Shown here in pieces: positions 18,561 through 27,211 of a stretch of 64,000 nucleotides of DNA. Position numbers and translations under genes: made by a program. The stretch comes from Kitasatospora setae KM-6054 (lineage in GTDB: Bacteria > Actinomycetota > Actinomycetes > Streptomycetales > Streptomycetaceae). The notes below the pieces were generated by a model. The model was not told where the DNA came from. It ran no database searches and worked only from the letters and a program-made list of their open reading frames with translations. Where the stretch lies: positions 1,612,001-1,676,000 of the forward strand of contig NC_016109.1 of the NCBI RefSeq assembly GCF_000269985.1, in the 5' to 3' direction. Numbering within the stretch: position 1 is the first letter of the stretch; every line of letters starts with the position of its first letter.

Positions 18561-18612
18561 GCTCGGCGGCGTGTTGCCCGAGCCCGGCGGCGTGTCGCCC
18601 AAGCCCGGCGGC
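18535..18612. repeat. 21-bp imperfect tandem repeat
   Basis: About 3.7 copies of CCCGAGCCCGGCGGCGTGTCG with a few substitutions, preceded at about 18490-18516 by a 9-bp repeat (CCGTCCGGA). It sits at the end of the remnant region, where slippage or recombination may have occurred. Confidence 0.8.
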
Positions 18613-18636
18613 CGCGGCCCGGCGGCCGGAAACGAC

Positions 18637-18667
18637 GAAGGGGAACGGCCCGCGGCCGTTCCCCTTC
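18637..18667 (-). terminator. terminator of cysG-like gene
   Basis: GAAGGGGAACGGCC (18637-18650) pairs with GGCCGTTCCCCTTC (18654-18667). It lies about 20 bp past the stop on the minus strand and is followed by CGTCGTTTCC, a weak U-run. Confidence 0.68.
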
Positions 18668-18687
18668 CCGCTGCGCGCGCCGTCCGG

Positions 18688-19920
18688 CTAGCCGCCGAGG
18701 ACGTGGACCACGTCGCCGATCACGATGACCGCCGGGGGCTTGACGCCCTCGGCCTCGACGGTGGCGCCGATGGTGGCGAGGGTGGCGTCGACCCGGCGCT
18801 GGCCGGCGGTGGTGCCCTCCTGGACGACCGCGACCGGGGTGTCGGCGGCCCGGCCGTGGGCGACGAGCTCGGCGGCGATCGCGCTGATCTTGTCGACGGC
18901 CATCAGCAGCACCAGGGTGCCGGTCATCCCGGCGACGGCCGCCCAGTTGGTGAGCGAGCGGTCGCCGGGGCCGACGTGCCCGGAGATGACGGTGAACTCG
19001 TGGGTCAGGCCGCGGTGGGTGACCGGGATGCCGGCGGCCGCCGGGACGCTGATCGAGGAGGAGATGCCGGGGACGACCGTGACCGCAACGCCCGCCTCGA
19101 CGCAGGCGAGCAGCTCCTCGCCGCCGCGGCCGAAGACGTACGGGTCGCCGCCCTTGAGGCGGACCACGAACCGGCCCGCCTTGGCGTGCTCGATCAGGGT
19201 CCGGTTGATCGCCTCCTGGGCCATGTAGCGGCCGTACGGGATCTTGGAGGCGTCGATCACCTCGACGTGCGGGGGCAGCTCGGCGAGCAGTTCGCGGGGG
19301 GCGAGGCGGTCGGCGACGACCACGTCGGCGTCGGCGAGCAGGCGGCGGCCGCGGACGGTGATCAGGTCGGGGTCGCCGGGCCCGCCGCCGACCAGGGCGA
19401 CGCCGGCGCCGCGGGCGCGGTACTGGCGGGCGGCGAGGGAGCCGTCGCGCAGGCCGGCCACGATCGAGTCGCGCAGCGCGGCGGAGTGCCGGGGGTCGCC
19501 GGTGAGGACGGCGACGGTGGCGCCGGAGTCGTGGCCGGAGGCGGGCGTCCAGGCGGTCGCGGCGGAGGCGTCGTCGCTGCGCGAGCAGAACACCCGCAGG
19601 CGCTCGGCCTCGGCGGAGACGGCGGTGTTGACCGCCGGGTCGTCGGTGGCGACCAGGGCGTACCAGGTGTCGGCGAGGTCGCCGTCCGCGTACGGACGCT
19701 GGTGCCAGGTGATCTCGCCGGCGTCGGCCATCGCGGAGACGGCGGGGGTGGTGGCCGGGGATATCAGGTGGATCTCGGCGCCGGCCGCGATCAGCGCGGG
19801 CAGTCGGCGCTGGGCGACCTGTCCGCCGCCGACGACGACGACGCGGCGGCCGGCGAGCAGCAGCCCGACCGGGTACGGGGTGAGGCCCTGGGTGGACGGG
19901 TGCGGCGTGGGCGCGGTCAT
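18688..19920 (-). CDS. cysG: siroheme/precorrin-2 enzyme: uroporphyrinogen-III C-methyltransferase fused to precorrin-2 dehydrogenase
   Basis: 410 residues with CysG-like architecture. The N-terminal NAD-binding domain (VVVVGGGQVAQRRLPALIAA, about 26-45) is the precorrin-2 dehydrogenase/ferrochelatase part. The C-terminal half is the SAM-dependent methyltransferase with VALVGGGPGDPDLITVRG, VVADRL, FVVRLKGGDPYVFGRGGEE and PGISSSISVPAAAGIPVTHR. It converts uroporphyrinogen III to precorrin-2 and toward sirohydrochlorin, which feeds both siroheme and cobalamin. It lies 166 bp downstream of the BluB-CobT fusion, with a hairpin between them. Confidence 0.93.
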   Translation of the reverse strand: MTAPTPHPSTQGLTPYPVGLLLAGRRVVVVGGGQVAQRRLPALIAAGAEIHLISPATTPAVSAMADAGEITWHQRPYADGDLADTWYALVATDDPAVNTAVSAEAERLRVFCSRSDDASAATAWTPASGHDSGATVAVLTGDPRHSAALRDSIVAGLRDGSLAARQYRARGAGVALVGGGPGDPDLITVRGRRLLADADVVVADRLAPRELLAELPPHVEVIDASKIPYGRYMAQEAINRTLIEHAKAGRFVVRLKGGDPYVFGRGGEELLACVEAGVAVTVVPGISSSISVPAAAGIPVTHRGLTHEFTVISGHVGPGDRSLTNWAAVAGMTGTLVLLMAVDKISAIAAELVAHGRAADTPVAVVQEGTTAGQRRVDATLATIGATVEAEGVKPPAVIVIGDVVHVLGG

Positions 19921-20029
19921 GAGGGGGAGCTCCTGGGTGGCGGCGGTGCTGGGCGGTCCGGCGGCGGGCCGGACGGCCCGTGGGCGGGAGCCCTGTGCCG
20001 GCGCGCCCTTGAGCCGGTACGGGTGGGGG

Positions 20030-20069
20030 CCCCGGCCGCCCCCTCTCGCACTGGTGGGGGTGGCCGGGG
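20030..20069 (-). terminator. hairpin after bluB-cobT
   Basis: A 14-bp stem (20030-20043 with 20056-20069) contains one G-U pair and has a 12-nt loop. On the minus strand it begins 18 bp after the stop. It probably ends the cobT transcript or reduces read-through to the cysG-like gene. Confidence 0.6.
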
Positions 20070-20086
20070 CGGCCGGGAACGGCGGG

Positions 20087-23000
20087 TCAGACCTTCTCGG
20101 TGACTCCGGCGGAGTCGAAGGTGGCTACATCGTGCATCGCCCGGGCCGCGCTCTGCACCAGCGGGAGGGCCAGCAGGGCACCGGTGCCCTCGCCGAGCCG
20201 CAGGTCGAGGTCGATCAGCGGGCGCAGGCCGAGCTTGGCGAGCGCGGTCTGGTGGCCGGGTTCGGCGGAGCGGTGCCCGGCGATGCAGGCGGCCAGCACC
20301 TCGGGGGCGATCGCCTTGGCGACCAGGGCGGCCGAACCGGCGATCACGCCGTCCAGGATCACCGGGACGCGCAGCGAGGCCGCGCCGAGCAGGAACCCGG
20401 CGATCGCGGCGTGCTCCAGGCCGCCGACGGCCGACAGCACGCCGATCGGGTCGGCCGGGTCGGGCTTGTGCAGGTCGAGGGCCTGCCGGATGACCTCGAC
20501 CTTGCGCAGGTGCGTCTCGTCGTCGATGCCGGTGCCGCGCCCGGTCACCTCGGCCGGGTCGGTCTCGGTGAAGACCGAGATCAGCGCGGCGGACGCGGTG
20601 GTGTTGGCGATGCCCATGTCGCCGGTGATCAGCACCTTGTTGCCGGCCGCGACCAGGTCGCGGGCGGTCTCGATGCCGACCTCGATCGCGCGCAGCGCCT
20701 CGTCCCGGCTCATCGCCGGGCCCTGGGTCATGTCGTCGGTGCCGGGCTTGACCTTGCGCGGCAGCAGGCCGGTGGTGCGGCCCTGCTGGATCGCGTCCGG
20801 CAGTTCGGCGGCCACGCCGACGTCGACCACGCACACCTCGGTGCCGACCTGCGCGGCGAAGGCGTTGACCACCGCGCCGCCGGCCAGGAAGTTGCCGACC
20901 ATCTGCGCGGTGACCTCCTGCGGCCACGGGGTGACGCCCTGGGCGTGCACGCCGTGGTCGCCGGCGAAGATCGCCACGCAGCCGGGCTCCGGGATCGGCG
21001 GCGGGCACTGCCGGGCCAGGCCGGACAGCTGGGCCGCGATCAGCTCCAGCACGCCGAGCGAACCGGCCGGCTTGGTCATCCGCTTCTGCCGGTCCCACGC
21101 CTCGCCGAGCGCCTTGGCGTCCAGCGGGCGGATGCCGCGCAGCGTGTCGGACAGCAGGTCGTGCGGCTCCTCGCCGGGCAGCGCGCGGTTGCCGTACTGC
21201 TCCTCGTGCACCACCCAGGAGAGCGGACGCTTCTTCGCCCAGCCCTGCTGCTGCAGCTCCGGCTCGTCCGGGAACGCGTCCACGTAGCCGACGCACAGGT
21301 AGGCGACGACCTCCAGGTGCTCGGGCAGGCCGAGCTCGCGGACCAGCTCCTCCTCGTCGAAGAAGCTCACCCAGCCGACGCCCAGGCCCTCGGCCCGGGC
21401 CGCCAGCCACAGGTTCTCCACCGCCAGCGCGGCCGAGTACGGGGCCATCTGCGGCTGGGTGTGCCGGCCCAGGGTGTGCCGGCCGCCACGGGTGCGGTCG
21501 GCGGTCACCACGATGTTGACCGGCGTCTCCAGGATCGCCTCGATCTTGATTTCCTTGAACTGCTTCGCCCGGCCCTTGGGCAGCGAGTCCGCGAACGCCT
21601 CGCGCTGGCGCTCCGCCAGTTCGTGCATCCTCCGGCGGGTCTTCGCGGAACGGATCACCACGAAGTCCCACGGCTGCGAGTAGCCGACGCTGGGCGCGGT
21701 GTGCGCCGCCTCCAGCACCCGGATCAGCACCTCGTGCGGGATCGCGTCCGACCGGAAGCCGTTGCGGATGTCGCGCCGCTCCCGGATCACCTGGTGCACG
21801 GCCTCCCGGCCGGCCTCGTCGTAGCCGGGCGCGGCGGGCGGGCGCTCCTCCTCGGCGACGGGACCGGCCTCGGGCTCGGCCTCGGCGACGGGACCGGCCT
21901 CGGGCTCGGCCTCGGCGACGGGACCGGCCTCGGGCTCGGCCTCGGCGGCGACGGGCTCGGCCTCGGACTGGGCCTGGACGGCGGGCTCGGGCTCGGCGGC
22001 GACGGGCGCGGCGGCTTCGACTGCCTCGGGCTCGGCGGCGACGGGCGCGGCTTCGACCTCGACGACCGGCGCCTCGACCGGGGCCTCGGGCTGCTCGACC
22101 GGCGCGACCGGCTCGGTGGCGACCTCGGCCTCGGCCTGGACCTCGGCAGCGGGCTCGGGCTGCGCGGCCTCGGGCTGCTCGGCGGGGGCCTCCGCAGCGG
22201 GCTCGGCTTCGGTCGCCGGCTCCTCGGCGGGGGCCTCGACGGCCTCGGGCGCCACCTCGACGGCGACGGACTCGACGGCGACGGACTCGACGGCGACGGG
22301 CTCGACGGCGTCCACGGCCTCGACCGGCTCGGCGACGGCGGGCTCGACCGCAACGGCCTCGGCGGGGGCGGGCTCGGCGGCCGGGGTCTCCGGCTCCAGC
22401 AGCGGCAGGCCGGCGGGCGCGGCGAGGAAGGCGGAGATGCGCCGGTGCGCACCCCGTCCGGACGACTTGGCGGCCGCGTCGGGGATCGGCTCCGCGACGG
22501 CCTCGCCGCTCACCGTCTCCGCGTTCACGACCTCGGCCGCAGCGGGCTCGGTCTCAGGCTCGGTCTCGGCCGCAGCGGGCTCGGCGACGACGGCCGCAGC
22601 GGGCTCGACGACCTCGACCGCCTCGGCGGCGGCCGGCTCGGACACCGCCTCGGCCTCAGCCTCGGTCGCGGGAGCGGGCACGGCAGCGGGCTCGACGGCG
22701 ACCGGCTCCGCGACGGGGGTCGCCTCGGCCACCGGCTCGACGAACACCGGGGCCAGGCTCGCGGCGGGCGCGGCCTCGACCGGCACGGCGGCGACGACGG
22801 CCGCGGCGGCCTCCACCACCTCCGGCTGCACGGGCGCGGGCACCGGGACGGCCTGCACCGCGACCGGCACCGGCACACCCTGCGCGGGCGTCGCCGCCTG
22901 CTGCACCGGCTCGGCAACCGGCACCGGCACCCCGTACGCGGGCGTGCCGCCGGGCACGGACGGGCCACGGTCGGCGAGTGAGCGGACCGGGACGTGACCG

Positions 23001-23653
23001 GTCATCAGGGACGGGTCCGGGATCGGCGGTCCGGCGTGCAGCGGGCGGCGCGGCTGCGGCGGCACCGGCTGCTGGACGGCAGCGGGCTGCGCCTGCGGGG
23101 CGCCGAGGTGCAGGGTGCCGGCGGCGTCCTCCTCGGCGGGCGCCTCGACCGCGGCGGGCGCGGCCGGCACGGCGGCCTCGACCGGCACGGCGAGGGTGAG
23201 GACGGGCGGTTCGAGCGGCGGCCAGGACGGCGCGACGGGCGTGCCGGGCGGCTGCTCGACACCAGCGACACCAGCAGTACCGGCAACACCGGCAACACCA
23301 GCGGGCACGGCAGCGGCTTCGGCCGCCTCCGCGCCCTCGGCGGCGGGCTGCACGGCGTCGCCCCAGGCGGTCTGCGGGCCGGGCATCAGCAGGACGTCGT
23401 CGTCCTCGTCGCCGTCGGGCTGGTCGAGGAAGGTGTACGCGGGCCGCTGGTCGCCGTGCCAGGACCCGGCGGGTGCACCAGGCACACCGGGCGCACCGGG
23501 CGCACCGGGCGCACCGGGTACAGCGGGCGCACCGGGTGCGACCGGCGCGGCGGGCTGGAGGGGCGCGCCGAGGTGGGGCTCCGGAACGGGTCCGCCGGGC
23601 CCGGGTTCGGGCGCGAGGGGACCGGCGCTGGGGGCGTGGCCGCCGTCGGTCAT
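20087..23653 (-). CDS. cobT: BluB-CobT fusion with long low-complexity N-terminal tail
   Basis: A 1188-residue protein. Residues 1 to about 605 are Ala/Val/Pro/Glu-rich with little predicted fold. Residues about 611-825 form a nitroreductase-fold BluB-like domain (REAVHQVIRERRDIRNGF, APSVGYSQPWDFVVI), the O2-dependent enzyme that cannibalises FMN to make 5,6-dimethylbenzimidazole. Residues about 831-1188 form CobT (GSLGVLELIAAQLSGL, IFAGDHGVHAQGVTPWP, GDMGIANTTASAAL), which attaches the base to nicotinate mononucleotide for the lower ligand of B12. GGAAGGAG precedes the ATG. The fusion couples production and activation of the base; the role of the tail is unknown. Confidence 0.93.
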   Translation of the reverse strand: MTDGGHAPSAGPLAPEPGPGGPVPEPHLGAPLQPAAPVAPGAPAVPGAPGAPGAPGVPGAPAGSWHGDQRPAYTFLDQPDGDEDDDVLLMPGPQTAWGDAVQPAAEGAEAAEAAAVPAGVAGVAGTAGVAGVEQPPGTPVAPSWPPLEPPVLTLAVPVEAAVPAAPAAVEAPAEEDAAGTLHLGAPQAQPAAVQQPVPPQPRRPLHAGPPIPDPSLMTGHVPVRSLADRGPSVPGGTPAYGVPVPVAEPVQQAATPAQGVPVPVAVQAVPVPAPVQPEVVEAAAAVVAAVPVEAAPAASLAPVFVEPVAEATPVAEPVAVEPAAVPAPATEAEAEAVSEPAAAEAVEVVEPAAAVVAEPAAAETEPETEPAAAEVVNAETVSGEAVAEPIPDAAAKSSGRGAHRRISAFLAAPAGLPLLEPETPAAEPAPAEAVAVEPAVAEPVEAVDAVEPVAVESVAVESVAVEVAPEAVEAPAEEPATEAEPAAEAPAEQPEAAQPEPAAEVQAEAEVATEPVAPVEQPEAPVEAPVVEVEAAPVAAEPEAVEAAAPVAAEPEPAVQAQSEAEPVAAEAEPEAGPVAEAEPEAGPVAEAEPEAGPVAEEERPPAAPGYDEAGREAVHQVIRERRDIRNGFRSDAIPHEVLIRVLEAAHTAPSVGYSQPWDFVVIRSAKTRRRMHELAERQREAFADSLPKGRAKQFKEIKIEAILETPVNIVVTADRTRGGRHTLGRHTQPQMAPYSAALAVENLWLAARAEGLGVGWVSFFDEEELVRELGLPEHLEVVAYLCVGYVDAFPDEPELQQQGWAKKRPLSWVVHEEQYGNRALPGEEPHDLLSDTLRGIRPLDAKALGEAWDRQKRMTKPAGSLGVLELIAAQLSGLARQCPPPIPEPGCVAIFAGDHGVHAQGVTPWPQEVTAQMVGNFLAGGAVVNAFAAQVGTEVCVVDVGVAAELPDAIQQGRTTGLLPRKVKPGTDDMTQGPAMSRDEALRAIEVGIETARDLVAAGNKVLITGDMGIANTTASAALISVFTETDPAEVTGRGTGIDDETHLRKVEVIRQALDLHKPDPADPIGVLSAVGGLEHAAIAGFLLGAASLRVPVILDGVIAGSAALVAKAIAPEVLAACIAGHRSAEPGHQTALAKLGLRPLIDLDLRLGEGTGALLALPLVQSAARAMHDVATFDSAGVTEKV
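21851..21940. repeat. 3 x 30-bp coding tandem repeat in cobT tail
   Basis: Three perfect 30-bp units encode the decapeptide AEAEPEAGPV on the minus strand, just before the BluB domain. Perfect identity at the DNA level implies a recent expansion. Confidence 0.92.
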
Positions 23654-23654
23654 G

Positions 23655-23735
23655 TCAATGCTCCTTCCAGGCCGCTTGCGCGTCCTCGGCGAGGTCCCCG
23701 GAGGCCCCGCCCACTTCGCCGGAACGGAACCGCAC
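23655..23735 (-). CDS. possible 26-residue upstream ORF of cobT
   Basis: GTG at 23735 opens a frame of 26 codons (VRFRSGEVGG, then DLAEDAQAAWKEH) whose TGA stop ends one base before the cobT ATG. The cobT ribosome binding site lies inside its last codons. GGAGTAAGG lies some 13-20 bp upstream. The acidic helix-like end looks protein-like and the arrangement would allow translational coupling, but a frame this short can arise by chance. Confidence 0.28.
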   Translation of the reverse strand: MRFRSGEVGGASGDLAEDAQAAWKEH

Positions 23736-24093
23736 CGACCCGTCCCTTACTCCACCGGCCGTCACCCGCACGGGTGGCGTGCCATCAGAAACAACGACGG
23801 CCCCGGGCAACCGGCACGACCGCGCGGCCGCTCCGGACCCTCACGGCATTCTTCCGGGCGGGTGCGCACCACGTCGAATGCCCGCGAAGCGGGCCGTTCC
23901 GGGGTGCAACGTGTCAAATGGGCTGCAACCGGACCTGATCGGACGCGGTGCTGCTTCGACGGGTTGGTCCCCCGGGGAAACCCTACCGGCCGTAACCGGG
24001 GCCGATCTCGAAACCGTGTCCGGATGCGACCGGGATCACCGTACCCCTTGGTCCGGACAGCGCGCGGGGGCGCGTTCGGAGCTCTTCCGGAGC
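23736..24093. other. intergenic region between cobL and cobT
   Basis: About 360 bp upstream of cobT without a gene I can support. It contains a small hairpin GCCCGC-GAA-GCGGGC near 23880-23894 and a minus-strand TTGACACG element near 23910, possibly a -35. I looked for the conserved B12-box (GCCACTG) and other cobalamin riboswitch elements and saw none. Confidence 0.4.
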
Positions 24094-25332
24094 TCAGTCG
24101 TACGGTTCGCCCCAGATCAGCAGGGTGTAGTCGCCGCGTCCGAAGGAGGGTCCGGCGCCGTCGGCGGGTTCGGCGCGCAGGGGGGCCGACTGGAGCAGCA
24201 GGCCGTCGGTGCGGTAGCCGGCGCCGTCCAGGATGTGCCGGGTCTCGGTGGCCTCGGCGAGGGTGCGGGCGACGGCGACCAGGCGTTCGGGTTTGCGGGC
24301 GGCGATGGCGCGGACCATCGCGGGGCCGCCGTGCTCGACGGCGGCGGCGTCGGGTTCGGGGAGGGCGCCGAGCACCTCGGGGCCGGAGCCGGCGGCGGTC
24401 TCGACCTCGACGCCGGCCTTGCGGGCGTTGGCGGAGATCCGGGCGCAGTCGGCGGGCTCGGCCTCGACGGCGACCACGGCGGCGCCGAACCGGGCGGCTT
24501 CGACGGCGAGCGCGCCGTCCCCGGCGCCGACCGTCCAGAGCAGGTCGCCGGGGGCGGGGGCGAGCCGGGCCAGGGCCAGCGCGCGGACGTGCGGCGGGAG
24601 TGCGCGGGGGCGCCGGGCCTCGGCGTCCGCTCCGGCGTACGCCTGGCTGGGGAGCGCCCAGCCGCGCTGGGCGCCGGGGTGGTCGAGGGGTTTGCCGGCC
24701 AGCCAGCCGGCGGCGGCCTCGGCGGGCGGGACGTTGCCGATGACCAGGACGACGGAGGGGTCGCGCCAGTCGTGGTCGGGGACGCGTTCGGAGGTGAGGA
24801 CGGTGACGTCCTCCTCGGAGGTGCCGAGCGCCTCGCAGACCACGAAGGTGCGGGGGACGCCGCGCAGCATCAGGGCGAGTTCGCTGGGGCCGGCGCCGCC
24901 GGTGGTGAGGACGGCGACCTTGGGGTGCGCCCGGCAGACGTTGGCCGCGCGGCGCAGGCGCCCGCCGTGGGCGGAGACCACCTGGGCGTCCTCCCAGGCC
25001 ATGCCGGCCCGGGCGAAGGCGGTGGCCACCGAGGAGACGGCGGGCAGCACTTCGAGTTCGAGGCCGTACTCGGGGCGGCGCAGGGTGCGCACCACGCCGA
25101 AGAAGCCGGGGTCGCCCTCGGCGACGACGACGGCGGTGCCGCGGTGGTCGGCGATCCGGCGGGCGGCGGCCCGCAGGTCGGCGAGGCCGATGCGTTCGGC
25201 GCGTTCGGGGACGGGGAGGGCGGCGAGCTGGTAGCCCGCCCCGGCGACCAGGGTGGCTCCGGCGAGCGCGCCGGCGGCGGCCTGGGTCAGTGGGGTGCCG
25301 TCCCACCCGATGACCGTGATCCGGTCAGCCAT
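24094..25332 (-). CDS. cobL: precorrin-6Y C5,15-methyltransferase (decarboxylating), CbiE-CbiT fusion
   Basis: A 412-residue fusion. The N-terminal CbiE-like tetrapyrrole methylase (about 1-205) has ITVIGWDGTPL, VVVAEGDPGFFGVVRTL and a SAM-binding VLTTGGAGPSE block. The C-terminal CbiT-like domain (about 215-410) carries the SAM motif LLWTVGAGDGALAVEAARFG. It methylates C5 and C15 of the corrin ring and decarboxylates the acetate at C12. It is upstream of and co-oriented with bluB-cobT and the cysG-like gene, so the region is a partial cobalamin locus; other cob genes must lie elsewhere. Confidence 0.92.
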   Translation of the reverse strand: MADRITVIGWDGTPLTQAAAGALAGATLVAGAGYQLAALPVPERAERIGLADLRAAARRIADHRGTAVVVAEGDPGFFGVVRTLRRPEYGLELEVLPAVSSVATAFARAGMAWEDAQVVSAHGGRLRRAANVCRAHPKVAVLTTGGAGPSELALMLRGVPRTFVVCEALGTSEEDVTVLTSERVPDHDWRDPSVVLVIGNVPPAEAAAGWLAGKPLDHPGAQRGWALPSQAYAGADAEARRPRALPPHVRALALARLAPAPGDLLWTVGAGDGALAVEAARFGAAVVAVEAEPADCARISANARKAGVEVETAAGSGPEVLGALPEPDAAAVEHGGPAMVRAIAARKPERLVAVARTLAEATETRHILDGAGYRTDGLLLQSAPLRAEPADGAGPSFGRGDYTLLIWGEPYD

Positions 25333-25489
25333 CTGCGGCTGTTCTCCCTACGCCGTGTCCGCCCCTGGTGGGGTGCGCCGGGGGCGCTCCCTGGGCAGAG
25401 GCTACCGCCTGGCCGGGGTGGTGCGGAGCCGTGGCGCGCGCCGGGGTGTGAACAACGGGCGTACGGACGTGCGGACTCCGCGCGCGGAG

Positions 25490-25593
25490 GGGCGCGGAGG
25501 GGCGCGGAGAGGTACGGAGGGGCGCGGAGAGGCGCGCGGCGGGGCGGGGCGTCAGCAGGCTGGGACGGGGCGTCAGCGGGCCGGGGCGTCAGC
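25490..25593. repeat. G-rich degenerate repeats at GNAT 3' end
   Basis: A purine-rich stretch has two copies of GGAGGGGCGCGGAGAGG-like sequence (about 25496-25533). Then GGGGCGTCAGC occurs three times (25546-25556, 25567-25577, 25583-25593). The last copy contains the stop codon of the GNAT gene, so the region past the gene looks like partial re-duplication of its end. Confidence 0.75.
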
Positions 25594-26215
25594 GGGGCAG
25601 CGCGTGGTAGCGGTCGTCGGGATGGACCGGTTCCGGCGGGTCGAGGTCCTCGGGGAGCAGGCTCCACACGATCAGGTCGGTGTGCTCCTCGGGGCCTGGT
25701 CCCCATTCGCCGCCGCGGACTATGGCGGCGTTGCGCAGCACGCCCTCGCTGATCGCGCCGGTCTTCTGGGCGACCTGCTGGGCGGCGGTGTTGCCGGCGG
25801 CGGTGCGCAGTTCGAGGCGTTGGAAGCCGCGGTCCTCGAACAGCCACTGGGCGGTGCCGAGGACGGCCTCGGGCGCGTAGCCCTCGCCGCGGGCCCAGGG
25901 GGCGGTGACGAAGCGGACCTCGGTGGCGCGCAGGTGCCAGTCGGTGCGGTCGAGTTCGAGCAGGCCGACCAGCCGCTGGGTGAGGTGTTCGGTGACGGCG
26001 AAGACGATTCCGCGTCCCCGGGCCCGCCGTTCGGGGGCGTGCCGGGTGATCAGTTCGCGGGCGTCGTCCGGCCGGTAGGGGCGGGGGTGGCCGGTCCAGG
26101 TCTGGACGAGTTCGTCGCCGAGCATGGCGGTCAGTCCGGGGGCGTCCTGCTCCTCAAGGGCGCGCAGCAGCAGCCGTTCGGTGCTGATCGCTGTCTCGGG
26201 GAAGTTCGCAACCAT
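25589..26215 (-). CDS. GNAT acetyltransferase, RimJ/RimL type
   Basis: 208 residues from the ATG at 26215, with GAGGAGAG upstream. The start AISTERLLLRALEEQDAPGL is the family's typical opening. The acetyl-CoA site is around FVTAPWARGEGYAPEAVLGT, and LELRTAAGNTAAQQVAQKTG matches the catalytic N-x-x-A-x-x-x-A-x-x-x-G block. It probably acetylates a protein N-terminus or small amine. It lies between cobL and metQ but appears to be an independent unit. Confidence 0.88.
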   Translation of the reverse strand: MVANFPETAISTERLLLRALEEQDAPGLTAMLGDELVQTWTGHPRPYRPDDARELITRHAPERRARGRGIVFAVTEHLTQRLVGLLELDRTDWHLRATEVRFVTAPWARGEGYAPEAVLGTAQWLFEDRGFQRLELRTAAGNTAAQQVAQKTGAISEGVLRNAAIVRGGEWGPGPEEHTDLIVWSLLPEDLDPPEPVHPDDRYHALPR

Positions 26216-26371
26216 GCCGTCTCTCCTCGCCGGGTCGTGGACACACCGTACGCCCCGCCCCTTCGTCGGGCGTGCCAGCGTACCCGCTCCGCACCTCACG
26301 GCTCGTCAGCACGGTGCCCCCGGCGGGGAGGCCGGGGGCACCGAGGGGGTGCCGGACGGTCGGGCGAGGGG

Positions 26372-27211
26372 TCAGAACGCCGGGATGACGGCGCCCTGGA
26401 AGTTGTCGTTGATGTACTTCTTGACCTCGTCGGAGTGCAGCAGCTCGGCGAGCTTCTTGACCCGCGGGTCGCTCTCGTGGCCCTTCTTGACGGCCAGGAT
26501 GTTGGCGTAGGGGTTGCCCTCGGCCTTCTCCAGCACCAGGGCGTCGGTGGCGGGCTTGAGGTTGGCGCCCAGCGCGTAGTTGCCGTTGATGACGGCGGCG
26601 TCGACGTCGTCGAGGGAGCGCGGCAGCTGGGCCGCCTCCAGCTCCTTGAACTTGAGGTTCTTCGGGTTGGTGGCGATGTCCTGGACGGTGGCGGTGGTGC
26701 CGGCGCCGCTCTTGAGGGTGATGACGTTGTTGGCGGCGAGCAGCTTGAGCGCCCGGCCCTCGTTGGTGGCGTCGTTGGGGACGGCGACCTGGGCGCCGTC
26801 CTTGAGCTCGCCGACGCTCTTGACCTTCTTGGAGTAGACGCCGAGCGGCTCCAGGTGGACGGTTTCGACCGAGACGATGTCGGTGCCGTTCTTCTTGTTG
26901 AAGTCGTCCAGGTAGGGCTGGTGCTGGAAGTAGTTCGCGTCCGCGGAGCCGTCCTGGACCGAGGTGTTGGGGGTCACGTAGTCGGTGACCTCCTTGACGT
27001 CCAGCTTGAGGCCGGCCTTGGCCGCCAGGTTGTCCTGCACGAACTTGAGGATCTGCGCGTGCGGGGTGGGGCTGGCGACGACCACCAGGGGCTTGTTCGG
27101 GTCGGCGGAGGCGCCGGAGCCGGAGCCGGAGTCCGAGGAGCAGGCGGCGAGGGTGAGCGCGAGGCCGGCGGCGGTGGCGGTCAGGGCGGTGGTCTTCAGG
27201 ACGTTACGCAC
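26372..27211 (-). CDS. metQ: methionine ABC transporter substrate-binding lipoprotein
   Basis: 279 residues from a GTG at 27211 with GAAAGG upstream. The signal peptide ends in the lipobox LAAC at about residue 24, followed by a Ser/Gly linker. The mature part is an NlpA-family binding protein (VVVASPTPHAQIL, ANYFQHQPYLDDFN, LGVYSKKVKS, VPNDATNEGRALKLL, AAVINGNYALGANL). It is lipid-anchored outside the membrane and delivers D/L-methionine to MetI-MetN. It is the last gene of metN-metI-metQ. Confidence 0.95.
   Translation of the reverse strand: MRNVLKTTALTATAAGLALTLAACSSDSGSGSGASADPNKPLVVVASPTPHAQILKFVQDNLAAKAGLKLDVKEVTDYVTPNTSVQDGSADANYFQHQPYLDDFNKKNGTDIVSVETVHLEPLGVYSKKVKSVGELKDGAQVAVPNDATNEGRALKLLAANNVITLKSGAGTTATVQDIATNPKNLKFKELEAAQLPRSLDDVDAAVINGNYALGANLKPATDALVLEKAEGNPYANILAVKKGHESDPRVKKLAELLHSDEVKKYINDNFQGAVIPAF

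Noticed and set aside
18063..18602. Intact MarR-type regulator of 179 residues
   Set aside because: Only the C-terminal half resembles the family; the first roughly 70 residues are low-complexity and overlap a better plus-strand protein fragment.
23736..24093. Cobalamin riboswitch upstream of bluB-cobT
   Set aside because: I looked for the B12-box GCCACTG and the paired elements around it on the minus strand and did not find them; only small hairpins are present.
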